Origin: Bacteroides fluxus YIT 12057
GTDB lineage: Bacteria > Bacteroidota > Bacteroidia > Bacteroidales > Bacteroidaceae
DNA length: 64,000 nucleotides
Assembly (NCBI RefSeq): GCF_000195635.1
Contig: NZ_GL882689.1
Location: 248,001-312,000 of the forward strand
Reading direction: 5' to 3'
Part shown: one piece after another, positions 8,328 to 17,458 of the stretch
How the letters are laid out: every line of letters starts with the position of its first letter
How positions within the stretch are numbered: position 1 is the first letter of the stretch
Position numbers and translations under genes: made by a program
Notes under the pieces: model-generated
The model's database searches: none
The model's input: only the letters and a program-made list of their open reading frames with translations
What the model was told of the DNA's origin: nothing

Positions 8328-9527
8328 ATGAAAGTCTTAGTATTGAACTGCGGTAGCTCGTCCATCAAATACAAATTGTTTGATATGGACCATAAAGCAG
8401 TAATCGCTCAGGGTGGCATTGAAAAGATTGGTCTGAAAGACTCTTTCCTGAAGTTTACTCTGCCGGGCGGCGGAAAGAAGATTCTGGAAAAAGATATCCC
8501 CGAACATACTGTAGGTGTAGAGTTTATTCTGAATACATTGATAAGCCCGGAATATGGTGCGATCAAATCTTTGGATGAGATCAACGCCGTGGGGCACCGT
8601 ATGGTGCATGGAGGTGAGAAGTTCAGCAAGTCTGTATTGTTGACTCGGGAAGTGTTGGACGCTTTTATTGCCTGCAATGACTTGGCTCCGCTTCACAATC
8701 CTGCTAACTTGAAAGGTGTAAATGCAATCTCTGCCATTCTGCCTGATGTTCCGCAGATTGGTGTGTTTGATACCGCTTTCCATCAGACTATGCCGGATTA
8801 TGCATATTTGTATGCTGTTCCTTATGGACTGTATGAAAAATATGGTGTACGTCGTTATGGTTTCCATGGAACCTCTCATCGTTATGTGTCACAACGTGTT
8901 TGTGAATTCCTCGGTGTGCAGCCGGAGGGAAAGAAAATCATCACCTGCCACATCGGAAACGGTGGCTCTATCTCTGCCATCAAAGACGGAAAGTGCATGG
9001 ATACCAGCATGGGTCTGACTCCGCTTGAAGGTTTGATGATGGGTACACGCAGCGGTGATATTGATGCAGGCGCCGTTTCTTTCATCATGGAGAAGGAAAA
9101 CTTGGATGCAAACGGTGTTTCCAACCTTCTGAACAAGAAGAGCGGTGTGTTGGGTATCTTCGGTGAATCCAGTGATATGCGTGACTTGGAAGCTGCTGTT
9201 GCTGCCGGCAATAAGAAAGCAATCTTGGCTGAGAACATGTATTTCTACCGTATTAAGAAATATATCGGCGCGTACGCTGCTGCTTTGGGTGGCGTGGATA
9301 TCATCGTATTTACAGGTGGTGTCGGTGAAAACCAGGCAAGTGCCCGTTGGGGTGCCTGCGAGGGGCTGGAATTCATGGGTGTAAAACTGGATGCTGAAAA
9401 GAATGAGGTTCACGGTGAAGAAATGGTTATTTCTACCGATGATTCCAAGGTGAAGGTCGTAGTGATTCCCACAGACGAAGAGTTGGTGATTGCTTCGGAT
9501 ACACTCGCTATTCTGGAGAATAAATAA
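8328..9527 (+). CDS. ackA: Acetate kinase
   Basis: The enzyme converts acetyl phosphate and ADP to acetate and ATP, the last step of acetate fermentation. The 399-residue length is normal for the family. Visible signatures are VLNCGSSSIKYKLF at the N-terminus, the segment VFDTAFHQTMP near residue 150, RYGFHGTSHRYV (about 183-194) and FTGGVGEN near residue 330. It forms a two-gene unit with pta and is closed by a strong terminator. Confidence 0.97.
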   Translation: MKVLVLNCGSSSIKYKLFDMDHKAVIAQGGIEKIGLKDSFLKFTLPGGGKKILEKDIPEHTVGVEFILNTLISPEYGAIKSLDEINAVGHRMVHGGEKFSKSVLLTREVLDAFIACNDLAPLHNPANLKGVNAISAILPDVPQIGVFDTAFHQTMPDYAYLYAVPYGLYEKYGVRRYGFHGTSHRYVSQRVCEFLGVQPEGKKIITCHIGNGGSISAIKDGKCMDTSMGLTPLEGLMMGTRSGDIDAGAVSFIMEKENLDANGVSNLLNKKSGVLGIFGESSDMRDLEAAVAAGNKKAILAENMYFYRIKKYIGAYAAALGGVDIIVFTGGVGENQASARWGACEGLEFMGVKLDAEKNEVHGEEMVISTDDSKVKVVVIPTDEELVIASDTLAILENK

Positions 9528-9529
9528 TC

Positions 9530-9606
9530 CCGGAAATCATATTTCCGGATTGGTTAAAATAGAGGGCCGGAGGCAGCAAAGCTGTTCTCCGGCTTCTTAT
9601 TTTTAA
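9530..9606 (+). terminator. Terminator pair after ackA
   Basis: Two hairpins follow the ackA stop. The first has an 8-bp stem (CCGGAAAT/ATTTCCGG). The second has a stem GCCGGAG/CTCCGGC with inner CAGC/GCTG at 9566-9593, followed by TTCTTATTTTT, which is a good intrinsic terminator. Confidence 0.8.
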
Positions 9607-9639
9607 CAGTATCTTCATAAGTAAGTGGCATAAAATCCC

Positions 9640-9647
9640 TATCTTTG
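9640..9647 (+). promoter_or_regulatory. -7 box of the alkaline phosphatase gene
   Basis: TATCTTTG lies 46 bases before the ATG and fits the Bacteroides -7 consensus. Confidence 0.5.
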
Positions 9648-9693
9648 TTACACTTTTAAGGAACACAGGCGACTTTTTGAACAATTTTAAATA

Positions 9694-11103
9694 ATGGATA
9701 GACTTATGAAACGATTGATGTATGTGTTGCTCTTTGTGCTGTTGGCGGGTACAGTGTATGCCCAACAGGCGAAGTATGTATTTTATTTCATCGGAGATGG
9801 AATGGGAGTAAACCAGGTGAATGGAACCGAGATGTATCTTGCCGAACAGGAAGGGCGTATCGGTGTAAAGCCTCTGTTGTTTACTACTTTTCCGGTTGCC
9901 GGTATGGCTACCACTTTCTCTGCCACAAATTCTGTCACCGACTCTTCGGCTGCCGGAACTGCCCTTGCTACCGGTGCGAAGACTTATAATGGCGCCATCG
10001 GCATGGACGATGACAAGAACGTGCTCCAGACGGTTGCCGAGAAAGCCAAAAAGGCCGGCAAGAAGGTGGGTGTCACTACCAGCGTGAGTGTGGACCACGC
10101 CACTCCGGCTGCATTCTATGCCCATCAGCCTAATCGTAATATGTATTACGAAATCGCTCTCGACCTCCCGAAGGCCGGTTTTGACTTCTATGCAGGAGGC
10201 GGTTTCCTGAAACCCACCACTACTGCCGATAAGCAGGAAGCACCGAGCATTTTTCCTATTATTGAAGAGGCTGGTTATACCATTGCCAGAGGGCTTGATG
10301 AGTACAAGGCGAAAGCGGGGGATGCCAAGAAAATGGTGCTTATCCAGAAGGAAGGTGCGGAACCTTCTTGTCTGCCTTATGCCATTGACCGCCAGGAAGG
10401 TGATTTGACTTTGGCTGAAATTACAGAGAGTGCCATCTCTTTCCTGACCAAAGGTAACAAAAAAGGCTTCTTCCTGATGGTGGAAGGAGGAAAGATAGAC
10501 TGGGCATGCCACGGCAACGATCCTGCTACAGCTTTTGAAGAAGTGATTGATATGGATAATGCCATTAAGGTGGCATACGAATTCTATAAGAAGCATCCGA
10601 AGGAGACATTGATTGTTGTTACAGCCGACCATGAAACAGGCGGTATCGGTCTGGGTACATCCAAATATGAGTTGCATCTGAAGTCATTGATGAACCAGAA
10701 GCAGTCTCAGGATCTCCTCTCACGTTCCATTACAGATTTGCGCAAGATGCGTAAGGTTATTAATTGGGAAGAGATAAAAGACTTCCTGGGGGAGAAAATG
10801 GGGTTCTGGAAGGAACTGCCCGTTACTTGGGAACAGGAGAAGATGTTGCGTGATGCCTATGAAGAGTCTTTTGTCAACAAGCACGTGGTATTTGAGGAAA
10901 GCCTCTATGCCAAGACTGAGCCTTTGGCTGTTGCTGCCAAGAAGGTGATGAGCCAGATTGCCATGGTGGGCTGGACAAGCGGTAACCACACAGCCGGATA
11001 TGTACCGGTATTTGCGGTGGGGGCAGGCTCCAAGTTGTTTATGGGCAAGATGGACAATACGGAAATTCCGAAGCGTATAGCAAAAGCCGCCGGATATAAA
11101 TAA
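9694..11103 (+). CDS. Alkaline phosphatase, exported
   Basis: The 469-residue protein has a signal peptide with cleavage after VYA (residue 23), placing it in the periplasm or on the surface. It belongs to the PhoA-type alkaline phosphatase family. Metal-site segments are IGDGMG (33-38), the nucleophile region TDSSAAGTA with S84, DHATPAAF, EGGKIDW, ADHETGG and a late H in NHTAGYVP. It should release phosphate from organic phosphomonoesters. An alternative ATG four codons downstream (MKRLMYV) is equally plausible. I see no Pho-type operator. Confidence 0.9.
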   Translation: MDRLMKRLMYVLLFVLLAGTVYAQQAKYVFYFIGDGMGVNQVNGTEMYLAEQEGRIGVKPLLFTTFPVAGMATTFSATNSVTDSSAAGTALATGAKTYNGAIGMDDDKNVLQTVAEKAKKAGKKVGVTTSVSVDHATPAAFYAHQPNRNMYYEIALDLPKAGFDFYAGGGFLKPTTTADKQEAPSIFPIIEEAGYTIARGLDEYKAKAGDAKKMVLIQKEGAEPSCLPYAIDRQEGDLTLAEITESAISFLTKGNKKGFFLMVEGGKIDWACHGNDPATAFEEVIDMDNAIKVAYEFYKKHPKETLIVVTADHETGGIGLGTSKYELHLKSLMNQKQSQDLLSRSITDLRKMRKVINWEEIKDFLGEKMGFWKELPVTWEQEKMLRDAYEESFVNKHVVFEESLYAKTEPLAVAAKKVMSQIAMVGWTSGNHTAGYVPVFAVGAGSKLFMGKMDNTEIPKRIAKAAGYK

Positions 11104-11142
11104 GTATTCGGGACGATTCTGAAAAAGGAGATTGTCAAAAGT

Positions 11143-11196
11143 GAAGTGAACCTTAAAAGTCAGGCAAAAAACTTTTAGGGTTCACTTCTCTTTTTT
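11143..11196. terminator. Bidirectional terminator
   Basis: The 18-base arms at 11143-11160 and 11171-11188 pair with a single G-T mismatch. The hairpin is followed by TCTTTTTTC on the plus strand. It lies between the phosphatase gene and a convergent small gene and can serve both. Confidence 0.85.
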
Positions 11197-11214
11197 CAGT
11201 TTTACAAGTATGTT

Positions 11215-11424
11215 TTATTCCAAATCCTTCTTGATAATCTCATCCATTTCCCGGATGCGTTTTTTCCGCTCTTTGGCAGACTTTACCTCTTGATCCTTGT
11301 AGCCGGTATCTGTACGTTCGGAAACTTCTTCGCTCCATTCTTCAAGGTCATTTTTTGCCGGATGTCCGTCAGGATTTAAATTTTCTTCGGCAATAGGGTC
11401 ATTCCTATAAATCATATCATCCAT
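11215..11424 (-). CDS. Small charged hypothetical protein
   Basis: A 69-residue, highly charged protein without membrane segment or signal. It is rich in D, E, K and R, with a C-terminal KERKKRIREMDEIIKKDLE-type helix. I do not recognise the family. The ATG is well placed and the frame has codon use like its neighbours. It could be cytoplasmic and is likely helical. It follows lpxH by about 100 bases on the same strand and ends close to a strong terminator, which supports it being transcribed. Confidence 0.55.
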   Translation of the reverse strand: MDDMIYRNDPIAEENLNPDGHPAKNDLEEWSEEVSERTDTGYKDQEVKSAKERKKRIREMDEIIKKDLE

Positions 11425-11524
11425 AACTTTTTGTTTTAATGGTTATGACACTATTACAAGATCGGACGGGAAATGTTCCGGTTCTTTGCTCTTTTTCGTA
11501 ATCATTTAGTTTTGGAAAGCACTG

Positions 11525-12289
11525 TTACAGTTTGGTCTCTCCTTCAATAAATTCCTCCAGGAATAGATTCTCGCCGTCGAAAACGGCGTAGGAGAAGAAG
11601 TTTATCCAATCTCCCAAGATCAGGATGCGTGACGTGGAACTGAGCATCAAGTCAAGCTCGATGTGGCGGTGTCCATAGATGAAGAAATTGATATTGGGAT
11701 GACTTTTCAGATACTCTTTGGTGTAAAGTACCAGATGCTCATTGTTTTCTCCCATATAATCGGGCTCTTTACCGTCTATACGTTTCATGCGGCTGTGCTT
11801 GGCCCATGTCAGTCCCAAATCTATGCTCCAACGTGGGTGGAGGGCGGAGAAAAGGGTCTGGAGGGTATGGCTATGGAACATGGAGCGTAAGAGTTTAAAC
11901 TTTTTGTCGGGATCTCCCAGCCCGTCACCATGGGCAAGATAAAACTCCTTGCCATATATTTCGGTGGTCAGCGCTTCACGGTGGATAATGACTCCGCACT
12001 CCTTGGTCAAGTAGTCACCGCACCAGATGTCATGGTTACCCGTGAAGAAATGTACCTCTACCCCCATATCGGTCAACTCGGAGAGCTTGCCTAAAAAGCG
12101 GGTGTAGCCTTTGGGTACCACGGTCTTGAACTCGTACCAGAAGTCGAACATGTCTCCCAATAGGTACACGGCGGCTGCCGTATGTTTTATACTGTCTAGG
12201 AAATTGACCAGCCTCCGCTCCTGGGTCCGTCCGTGCTTGATAGCCCGTGAACCTAAATGAGCGTCTGAAAGGAAATATACATTCTTCAT
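11525..12289 (-). CDS. lpxH: UDP-2,3-diacylglucosamine diphosphatase
   Basis: This calcineurin-like metallophosphoesterase of 254 residues should hydrolyse UDP-2,3-diacylglucosamine to lipid X in lipid A synthesis at the inner membrane. The metal ligands are in view: SDAHLG (D9, H11), GDMFD (D46, D49), GNHD (N85, H86), AHGDG (H120) and a C-terminal GHRH near residue 206. The length fits LpxH-type enzymes of Bacteroidota. It follows the DUF59 gene by 18 bases and is likely co-transcribed with it. Confidence 0.88.
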   Translation of the reverse strand: MKNVYFLSDAHLGSRAIKHGRTQERRLVNFLDSIKHTAAAVYLLGDMFDFWYEFKTVVPKGYTRFLGKLSELTDMGVEVHFFTGNHDIWCGDYLTKECGVIIHREALTTEIYGKEFYLAHGDGLGDPDKKFKLLRSMFHSHTLQTLFSALHPRWSIDLGLTWAKHSRMKRIDGKEPDYMGENNEHLVLYTKEYLKSHPNINFFIYGHRHIELDLMLSSTSRILILGDWINFFSYAVFDGENLFLEEFIEGETKL

Positions 12290-12307
12290 GATCGGATGAT
12301 AGTTGAT

Positions 12308-12619
12308 TTAAAGGAATCCTAATTCCAGCTTGGCTTCTTCACTCATCATATCCTTGTCCCATTCGGGCTCAAAAACCAGGTTGATGATAGCGGAACCGAC
12401 TCCGTCTATGGATTCAATCTTTTGGCGGACATCTTCCATGATAAAGTCTGCTGCCGGACAATTGGGGGCAGTCAGGGTCATATCGACAGTTACTTCGTTA
12501 TTGTCGGAGACATCTATCTTGTAGATTAGCCCCAAGTCATATACATTGACCGGTATTTCCGGGTCATATACGGTTTTGAGCATTGCAACGACTTTCTCTT
12601 CTATTTCAAATTTGGTCAT
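12308..12619 (-). CDS. DUF59/MIP18 family Fe-S assembly factor
   Basis: The 103-residue protein is a single MIP18/DUF59 domain, with VYDPEIPVNVYDLGLIY near residue 20 and TAPNCPAADFI near 50, where the conserved cysteine sits. Such proteins (SufT or PaaD-like) help iron-sulfur cluster assembly or transfer in the cytoplasm. Its role here cannot be narrowed further. It sits just upstream of lpxH. Confidence 0.85.
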   Translation of the reverse strand: MTKFEIEEKVVAMLKTVYDPEIPVNVYDLGLIYKIDVSDNNEVTVDMTLTAPNCPAADFIMEDVRQKIESIDGVGSAIINLVFEPEWDKDMMSEEAKLELGFL

Positions 12620-12714
12620 ATTCGTAAGGGTGTATAATTCAATTTTTCCGAAACAAAGCTAAAGATTTTCTTTGAGACTACAAAAAAAATGGCACGGCGT
12701 TTGCCTTGACCGCT

Positions 12715-13401
12715 TCATAGCATCCCTTCATCGCAGAAGCTGTAGTAGCGTCCGTCCGTGATAATCACATGGTCGGTCAACCGGATGTTCATGGTCTGCG
12801 CTCCTTTTTGTACGAGTTCGGTCAGTCTCTGGTCATCCCGACTGGGGTGTGGATTACCGGAGGGATGGTTGTGGATCAGCGCTATCTGAGTGGCTCTTTG
12901 CAGCAAGGCTTCCCGCAGGATGCTGCGTACATCGGCGGTAGTCTGGTCAATGCCTCCCCGACTGATACGCACTTTGTCGATGACACGGGAAGCCTGGTTC
13001 ATGAGCAGTATCCAGAATTCCTCTTGAGCGAGGTCGCAGAGCAGAGGATGGAATAGCTCATAGATGTCTTGAGAACAATGGATAGTTGGACGTTCGTGGT
13101 GTTCCTGCAGGTTACGGCGTCTGCCAAGTTCCAGGGCCGCCATGATGGTAAGGCTCTTTGCCGGTCCGAAGCCCTTGAAGCGGGCGAAGTCTTGAATCTC
13201 CCATTTTCCCAGTTGGTTCAGATCATTGCCGCTGCTGGCAAGTATTCGCTGCATCAGGGATACGGCACTTTCTTCCGTGTTGCCGGAACCGATAAGGATG
13301 GCAAACAATTCGGCGTCGCTCAATGCTTCTGCTCCTTTTTGCATCATTTTCTCCCGAGGACGGTCTTTCTCTGCCCACTGGTTGATATTCAGTTTTTCCA
13401 T
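12715..13401 (-). CDS. radC: RadC family JAMM-domain protein
   Basis: I start at the ATG giving MEKLNINQWAEKDRP, the usual RadC N-terminus. The upstream extension of 47 residues reads like translated spacer. The protein of 228 residues has a helix-hairpin-helix region (FARFKGFGPAKS) and a C-terminal JAMM/MPN+ domain. Its metal-binding pattern HNHPSGNPHPSRDD fits H-x-H-x7-S-x2-D exactly. The biochemical role of RadC proteins is unsettled, despite the historical name as a DNA repair gene. Confidence 0.9.
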   Translation of the reverse strand: MEKLNINQWAEKDRPREKMMQKGAEALSDAELFAILIGSGNTEESAVSLMQRILASSGNDLNQLGKWEIQDFARFKGFGPAKSLTIMAALELGRRRNLQEHHERPTIHCSQDIYELFHPLLCDLAQEEFWILLMNQASRVIDKVRISRGGIDQTTADVRSILREALLQRATQIALIHNHPSGNPHPSRDDQRLTELVQKGAQTMNIRLTDHVIITDGRYYSFCDEGML

Positions 13402-13453
13402 TTCGTATTCTTCTTTTTCCTTTGGTCTCCGGGCTTCATCTCTTGTTTCTCGA

Positions 13454-14443
13454 TTATTTGTAAAAGTTCTTTTTGAAGGCCTCAAACTCATCTTTCCCAA
13501 GGATGCAGCGGTTCCACCACGCGCGCCAAAACCCCGTTCCATATCCGATAAGTTGGATAAAAGAGGCGGCGATGGAGTAGATCCCGATACGCAGGCTGTG
13601 GTTTTGGATCGTAGAGTCCGTACCTACCAGCAAGGCATACAGCAGGATTGGTGACAGGCTGTACAAGCAGAAGGGGGCACCTGATAATAGCAATGCCACC
13701 CCTAACGTGAATGCGGCGGGAAGCAGGTGAACGGGTTTCAGTGATTCCGGATACTTCTTGTACAGGTTGATGCGGGCAATTCCCGAATTGTGCACTTGCT
13801 TGAAAAATTTCTTCAAGTCTGTCCGGCGTTTGTGGTAAACCCATGCATCGGGGAACAGCCTGCATCGGTATCCTCCTTGGAAGATTCGGATGCTGAAGTC
13901 TATATCTTCCCCGAAACGCATTTTTGAAAAACCGCCTAAAATGTGATACACTTCGCGGCGTACTCCCATATTAAAGCTTCTCGGATAGAATTTGTCCATT
14001 TTCTTTTTCCCTCCCCGGATGCCTCCGGTAGTGAAGAAAGATGTCATGGAATAATTGATGGCTTTTTGTATGTCCGTAAACGATTCATGTGCACGGTCTG
14101 GCCCGCCGAATGCGTCGGCCGGGGATGCTTGCAGTTCTTTTTCTACCGCTTCAAAATAGCCTTCCGGCAATATACAGTCCGAATCAAGGATGATTAGGTA
14201 CTCTCCGCTGCTGCGTTCTGCACCGTAGTTGCGGCTTTGTCCGGGACCGGAATTGGGCTTGTCATAATAATGTATGTCCAGCTTTTTCCGGTAGGCTTCT
14301 GTTACCTTTCTGCAGGGAATGGAGGAACCGTCTTCCACAATGATGACTTCAAAATCCTTGAACCTTTGTCCGGTGAGGCTTTGCAGCAACTCGTCCACTT
14401 CATCGGGGCGGTTATATACTGGGATGATAACGGAGTATCTCAT
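13454..14443 (-). CDS. Family 2 glycosyltransferase with C-terminal membrane region
   Basis: The 329-residue protein starts with a GT-A fold: VIIPVYNRPDEV at the N-terminus, VEDGSS near 37-41, the metal-binding DSD at 87-89 and a GEDIDFS segment near residue 177. About residues 235-310 are hydrophobic and form membrane helices. It should add a sugar to an envelope polysaccharide or glycolipid precursor at the inner membrane; donor and acceptor are unknown. It lies downstream of the efp terminator and 52 bases before radC. Confidence 0.85.
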   Translation of the reverse strand: MRYSVIIPVYNRPDEVDELLQSLTGQRFKDFEVIIVEDGSSIPCRKVTEAYRKKLDIHYYDKPNSGPGQSRNYGAERSSGEYLIILDSDCILPEGYFEAVEKELQASPADAFGGPDRAHESFTDIQKAINYSMTSFFTTGGIRGGKKKMDKFYPRSFNMGVRREVYHILGGFSKMRFGEDIDFSIRIFQGGYRCRLFPDAWVYHKRRTDLKKFFKQVHNSGIARINLYKKYPESLKPVHLLPAAFTLGVALLLSGAPFCLYSLSPILLYALLVGTDSTIQNHSLRIGIYSIAASFIQLIGYGTGFWRAWWNRCILGKDEFEAFKKNFYK

Positions 14444-14524
14444 GGCTCTTTATATTCTAAATTGTCCCACAAAGATACACTATTAAATTTCGATAATACT
14501 TGTCGCTTCCATTTTCTTTGCGGA

Positions 14525-14563
14525 TAAAGAAAAAATCCCCGATGCCGCAGGGAATCGGGGATT
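14525..14563 (-). terminator. Intrinsic terminator after efp
   Basis: A perfect 10-bp stem (AATCCCCGAT at 14534-14543 and ATCGGGGATT at 14554-14563) is followed on the minus strand by TTTTTTCTTT. It sits 41 bases after the efp stop. Confidence 0.85.
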
Positions 14564-14603
14564 ATGGGATGACAGAATCTATGCCTGTTCTTGTCTTGCC
14601 GGC

Positions 14604-15170
14604 TTATGCTTTCACACGGCCTACGTATGAGCCGTCACGAGTATCGATTTCAATACTTTCGCCTTCGTTGATGAACAACGGGACACGTACGGTCGCACCG
14701 GATTCTACAGTGGCGGGCTTCAAGGTGTTGGTAGCGGTATCACCTTTTAATCCGGGTTCTGTATAAGTAACTTTCTGTACGACTTTAACGGGGACGTCAG
14801 CGTAAAGAACGGTTTCGGTGGATGCATCGGAAACCACATCTACTACCATACCTTCAAGCAGGAAATCTACACCGTTGATCAGGTCGTGGTCGATAGGAAT
14901 CTGGTCGAAAGTTTCCTGGTTCATGAACTGGTAGTTGTCACCGTCGTGATAGAGATATTGGTGTGGGCGGCGTTCTACACGTACGTCTTCCAGTTTCTCG
15001 CCGATATTGAAACGGCGCTCCAGTACATAACCGTTAACAACATCTTTCAGTTTTGTACGCATGAAAGTATTACCTTTTCCCGGTTTTACATGCAGGAAGT
15101 CGATACAGAAATAAAGCTTGCCGTCCATACGGATGCAAGTTCCGTTTTTAATGTCTTGGGCATTAATCAT
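14604..15170 (-). CDS. efp: Elongation factor P
   Basis: EF-P relieves ribosome stalling at polyproline stretches. The 188-residue protein has the three-domain length of the family. The tip loop [13 protein letters not shown] carries K32, in the place of the modified lysine of E. coli EF-P. The C-terminal domain ends with [13 protein letters not shown], a normal family ending. No modification genes are nearby. The gene is divergent from rpmH and has its own terminator. Confidence 0.97.
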   Translation of the reverse strand: MINAQDIKNGTCIRMDGKLYFCIDFLHVKPGKGNTFMRTKLKDVVNGYVLERRFNIGEKLEDVRVERRPHQYLYHDGDNYQFMNQETFDQIPIDHDLINGVDFLLEGMVVDVVSDASTETVLYADVPVKVVQKVTYTEPGLKGDTATNTLKPATVESGATVRVPLFINEGESIEIDTRDGSYVGRVKA

Positions 15171-15310
15171 ACTTATTGTCTTTATGTTATTATGTTAGAT
15201 TATACTTCGTTGAAGTCTCTTAGCGAGTGCAAAAGTAATGGAAATCGGTAAAAAACACAAAAACTTTTGAGAGAAAATGAGTTATCTCTTGGTTTATTTG
15301 AAAAAAGTAT

Positions 15311-15330
15311 CTATTTTTGCAGCCCGAATT
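15311..15330 (+). promoter_or_regulatory. Promoter of rpmH
   Basis: The -7 box TATTTTTG (15312-15319) is preceded by TTG at 15289-15291 with a 20-base spacer. The segment running into the start region is nearly identical to that at the prmC promoter (see findings). Confidence 0.65.
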
Positions 15331-15363
15331 CGTGAGAATAATAACATAAAACAAGATACAGTA

Positions 15364-15525
15364 ATGAAAAGAACATTTCAACCCTCTAACAGAAAGAGAA
15401 AAAACAAACATGGTTTCCGTGAGAGAATGGCTACAGCAAATGGCCGTAGAGTATTAGCGTCTCGTCGTGCCAAAGGCCGCAAGAAACTGACCGTTTCTGA
15501 CGAATACAATGGAGTGAAGGCATAA
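15364..15525 (+). CDS. rpmH: 50S ribosomal protein L34
   Basis: The 53-residue basic protein begins [19 protein letters not shown] and holds [18 protein letters not shown], the unmistakable L34 sequence. It is part of the large ribosomal subunit. An upstream in-frame start adds 29 residues that cross the promoter and is rejected. Unlike in many bacteria, it is not next to dnaA or rnpA; here it stands between efp and a PASTA protein gene. Confidence 0.97.
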   Translation: MKRTFQPSNRKRKNKHGFRERMATANGRRVLASRRAKGRKKLTVSDEYNGVKA

Positions 15526-15545
15526 TTCACCTGTTAACAGGAAAT

Positions 15546-15590
15546 AAGAAAGCCGCAAAAGACTGTAAAGTCTTCTGCGGCTTTTCTTGT
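15546..15590 (+). terminator. Terminator after rpmH
   Basis: A hairpin with arms AAGAAAGCCGCA and TGCGGCTTTTCTT, with an inner AGACT/AGTCT stem, lies 20 bases after the stop. It is followed by TTTTCTTGTT. Confidence 0.8.
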
Positions 15591-15691
15591 TATATCCCGA
15601 TGTATTTGCGTACCGAGTCAAAAAACTGCCTGCCATGCGGTGATACTCTGTACTGAAAATTGTATCTTTGTCCCCAATAACGCATGATATT

Positions 15692-16333
15692 ATGACAATA
15701 AAAGAATTTTTCTCTATCCGTCAGAATAGATACTTCTGGGTGAATTTGATTGCAATGGCGGTTGTGGTCGTCGGTCTGGTATTTGGAGTGCTGAAAGGAC
15801 TGGATATATATACCCGTCATGGTGAAGCTGTGGTAGTGCCTGACGTTAAAGGCATGAGCGTGGGAGAAGCTGAAAAAATGTTCCGTAACCATAGGTTGGT
15901 CTGTGTGGTGTCGGATTCCAGCTATGTAAAAACATTGCCTGCCGGATGTATTCTTGAATACAATCCTGCTGCCGGGCAGAAAGTGAAGGAGGGCCGCACT
16001 ATCTATCTTACCATTAATACACTGAACATTCCCTTGCAGACTGTTCCTGATGTGGCAGACAACAGTTCGTTGCGTCAGGCGGAAGCCCGTATTCTGGCAT
16101 CCGGATTCAAGTTGGCGGAAATTCAATACGTAGCTGGAGAAAAGGATTGGGTATATGGCGTAAAATATAAGGGAAAGGAGCTGGGAATCGGCGAGAAGAT
16201 TCCTATGGGAGCCGTGTTGACCTTGATGGTCGGTGACGGTGGAGAGTTGCCGCAGGAGACGGACTCTTTAGGTACAGAAACGGTAGAACCTGCTGCTTCC
16301 GCTGGCTCGTCCGCAGACGAGTCTTGGTTTTAA
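15692..16333 (+). CDS. PASTA domain membrane protein
   Basis: I chose the ATG giving MTIKEFFSIRQNRYF; a TTG eight codons earlier overlaps the -7 box TATCTTTG at 15663-15670. The 213-residue protein has one N-terminal membrane helix (about 15-37) followed by PASTA repeats (VVPDVKGMSVGEAEKMF and TVPDVADNSSLRQAEARI), so most of it is periplasmic. PASTA domains bind peptidoglycan-type ligands; here there is no kinase or penicillin-binding domain. The downstream genes for an RluA-type synthase and ddl are close, and ddl fits a cell-wall theme. Confidence 0.85.
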   Translation: MTIKEFFSIRQNRYFWVNLIAMAVVVVGLVFGVLKGLDIYTRHGEAVVVPDVKGMSVGEAEKMFRNHRLVCVVSDSSYVKTLPAGCILEYNPAAGQKVKEGRTIYLTINTLNIPLQTVPDVADNSSLRQAEARILASGFKLAEIQYVAGEKDWVYGVKYKGKELGIGEKIPMGAVLTLMVGDGGELPQETDSLGTETVEPAASAGSSADESWF

Positions 16334-16387
16334 TTAAAAATGTGACTTCAACCGTAAATCGTAATTAGTCAAATCGTAAATACAGTG

Positions 16388-17458
16388 ATGATAGAAGAAT
16401 TGCCGGACGACATAGAAAATGATGATCTGGATGATGTAGAAGCCGTTGGCGATGAAGCGCAGCTCTATGAGCACTTCCGTGTGGTAGTGGACAGGGGGCA
16501 GGAGATGATGCGTGTAGATAAGTATCTGTTCGACCGTCTGACGAATGCTTCCCGCAACCGCATTCAGAAGGCTGCCGACGCGGGTTTTGTAATGGCTAAC
16601 GGCAAGCCGGTGAAAAGCAGTTATAAGGTGAAGCCGCAGGATGTCATCACTGTGATGATGGACCGTCCCCGTTATGAGAACGAGGTCATCCCCGAAGATA
16701 TTCCCTTGAATATAGTATATGAAGACAGATGCCTCATGGTTGTGAATAAACCTGCCGGGCTGGTGGTACATCCCGGACACGGCAACTATCATGGTACTCT
16801 TGTCAATGCCATAGCCTGGCACATGAAAGATAATCCCGATTACGACGCCAATGATCCGCATGTGGGACTTGTGCACCGCATCGACAAGGATACTTCCGGC
16901 CTGCTGGTGATAGCCAAGACCCCGGATGCCAAAACTCATTTGGGCAACCAGTTTTTCAATAAAACGACGAAACGCCGCTACCGTGCGTTGGTCTGGGGGA
17001 ATGTGGAGCAGGATGAAGGCACCGTAGTGGGCAACATCGGGCGCAACCCCAAAGACCGCATGCAGATGGCGGTTCTTTCCGATGACCAGGGCAAACATGC
17101 CGTCACTCATTACCGGGTGCTGGAACGCTTGGGATATGTGACTCTCGTAGAGTGTATCCTTGAGACGGGACGTACCCACCAGATTCGTGTGCACATGAAA
17201 CACATAGGGCACATTCTTTTCAATGACGAGCGTTATGGCGGCCATGAAATTCTGAAAGGAACTCATTTTGCTAAATACAAACAATTTGTAAACAATTGCT
17301 TCGAAACTTGTCCGCGGCAGGCATTACACGCCATGACGCTGGGGTTTGTGCATCCCGTCACCGGGGAGGAAATGTATTTCACCTCAGAAATGCCCGACGA
17401 CATGACCCGGCTGATTGATAAATGGAGAAGCTATATCAGTAACAGAGAATTAGAATGA
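16388..17458 (+). CDS. RluA family 23S rRNA pseudouridine synthase
   Basis: The 356-residue protein has an N-terminal S4 RNA-binding domain (VDKYLFDRLTNASRNRIQKA, about residues 38-57) and a pseudouridine synthase domain. The catalytic aspartate is D166 in HRIDKDTSGLL. The layout is that of RluD-type enzymes, which modify helix 69 of 23S rRNA, but RluC-type targets cannot be ruled out. The first codon could also be the GTG one codon upstream. It overlaps ddl by four bases (ATGA). Confidence 0.92.
   Translation: MIEELPDDIENDDLDDVEAVGDEAQLYEHFRVVVDRGQEMMRVDKYLFDRLTNASRNRIQKAADAGFVMANGKPVKSSYKVKPQDVITVMMDRPRYENEVIPEDIPLNIVYEDRCLMVVNKPAGLVVHPGHGNYHGTLVNAIAWHMKDNPDYDANDPHVGLVHRIDKDTSGLLVIAKTPDAKTHLGNQFFNKTTKRRYRALVWGNVEQDEGTVVGNIGRNPKDRMQMAVLSDDQGKHAVTHYRVLERLGYVTLVECILETGRTHQIRVHMKHIGHILFNDERYGGHEILKGTHFAKYKQFVNNCFETCPRQALHAMTLGFVHPVTGEEMYFTSEMPDDMTRLIDKWRSYISNRELE

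Noticed and set aside
16334..16387. Repeats of the type TCAACCGTAAATCGTAA between the PASTA and RluA-type genes
   Set aside because: Too short and irregular to call a repeat element or operator.
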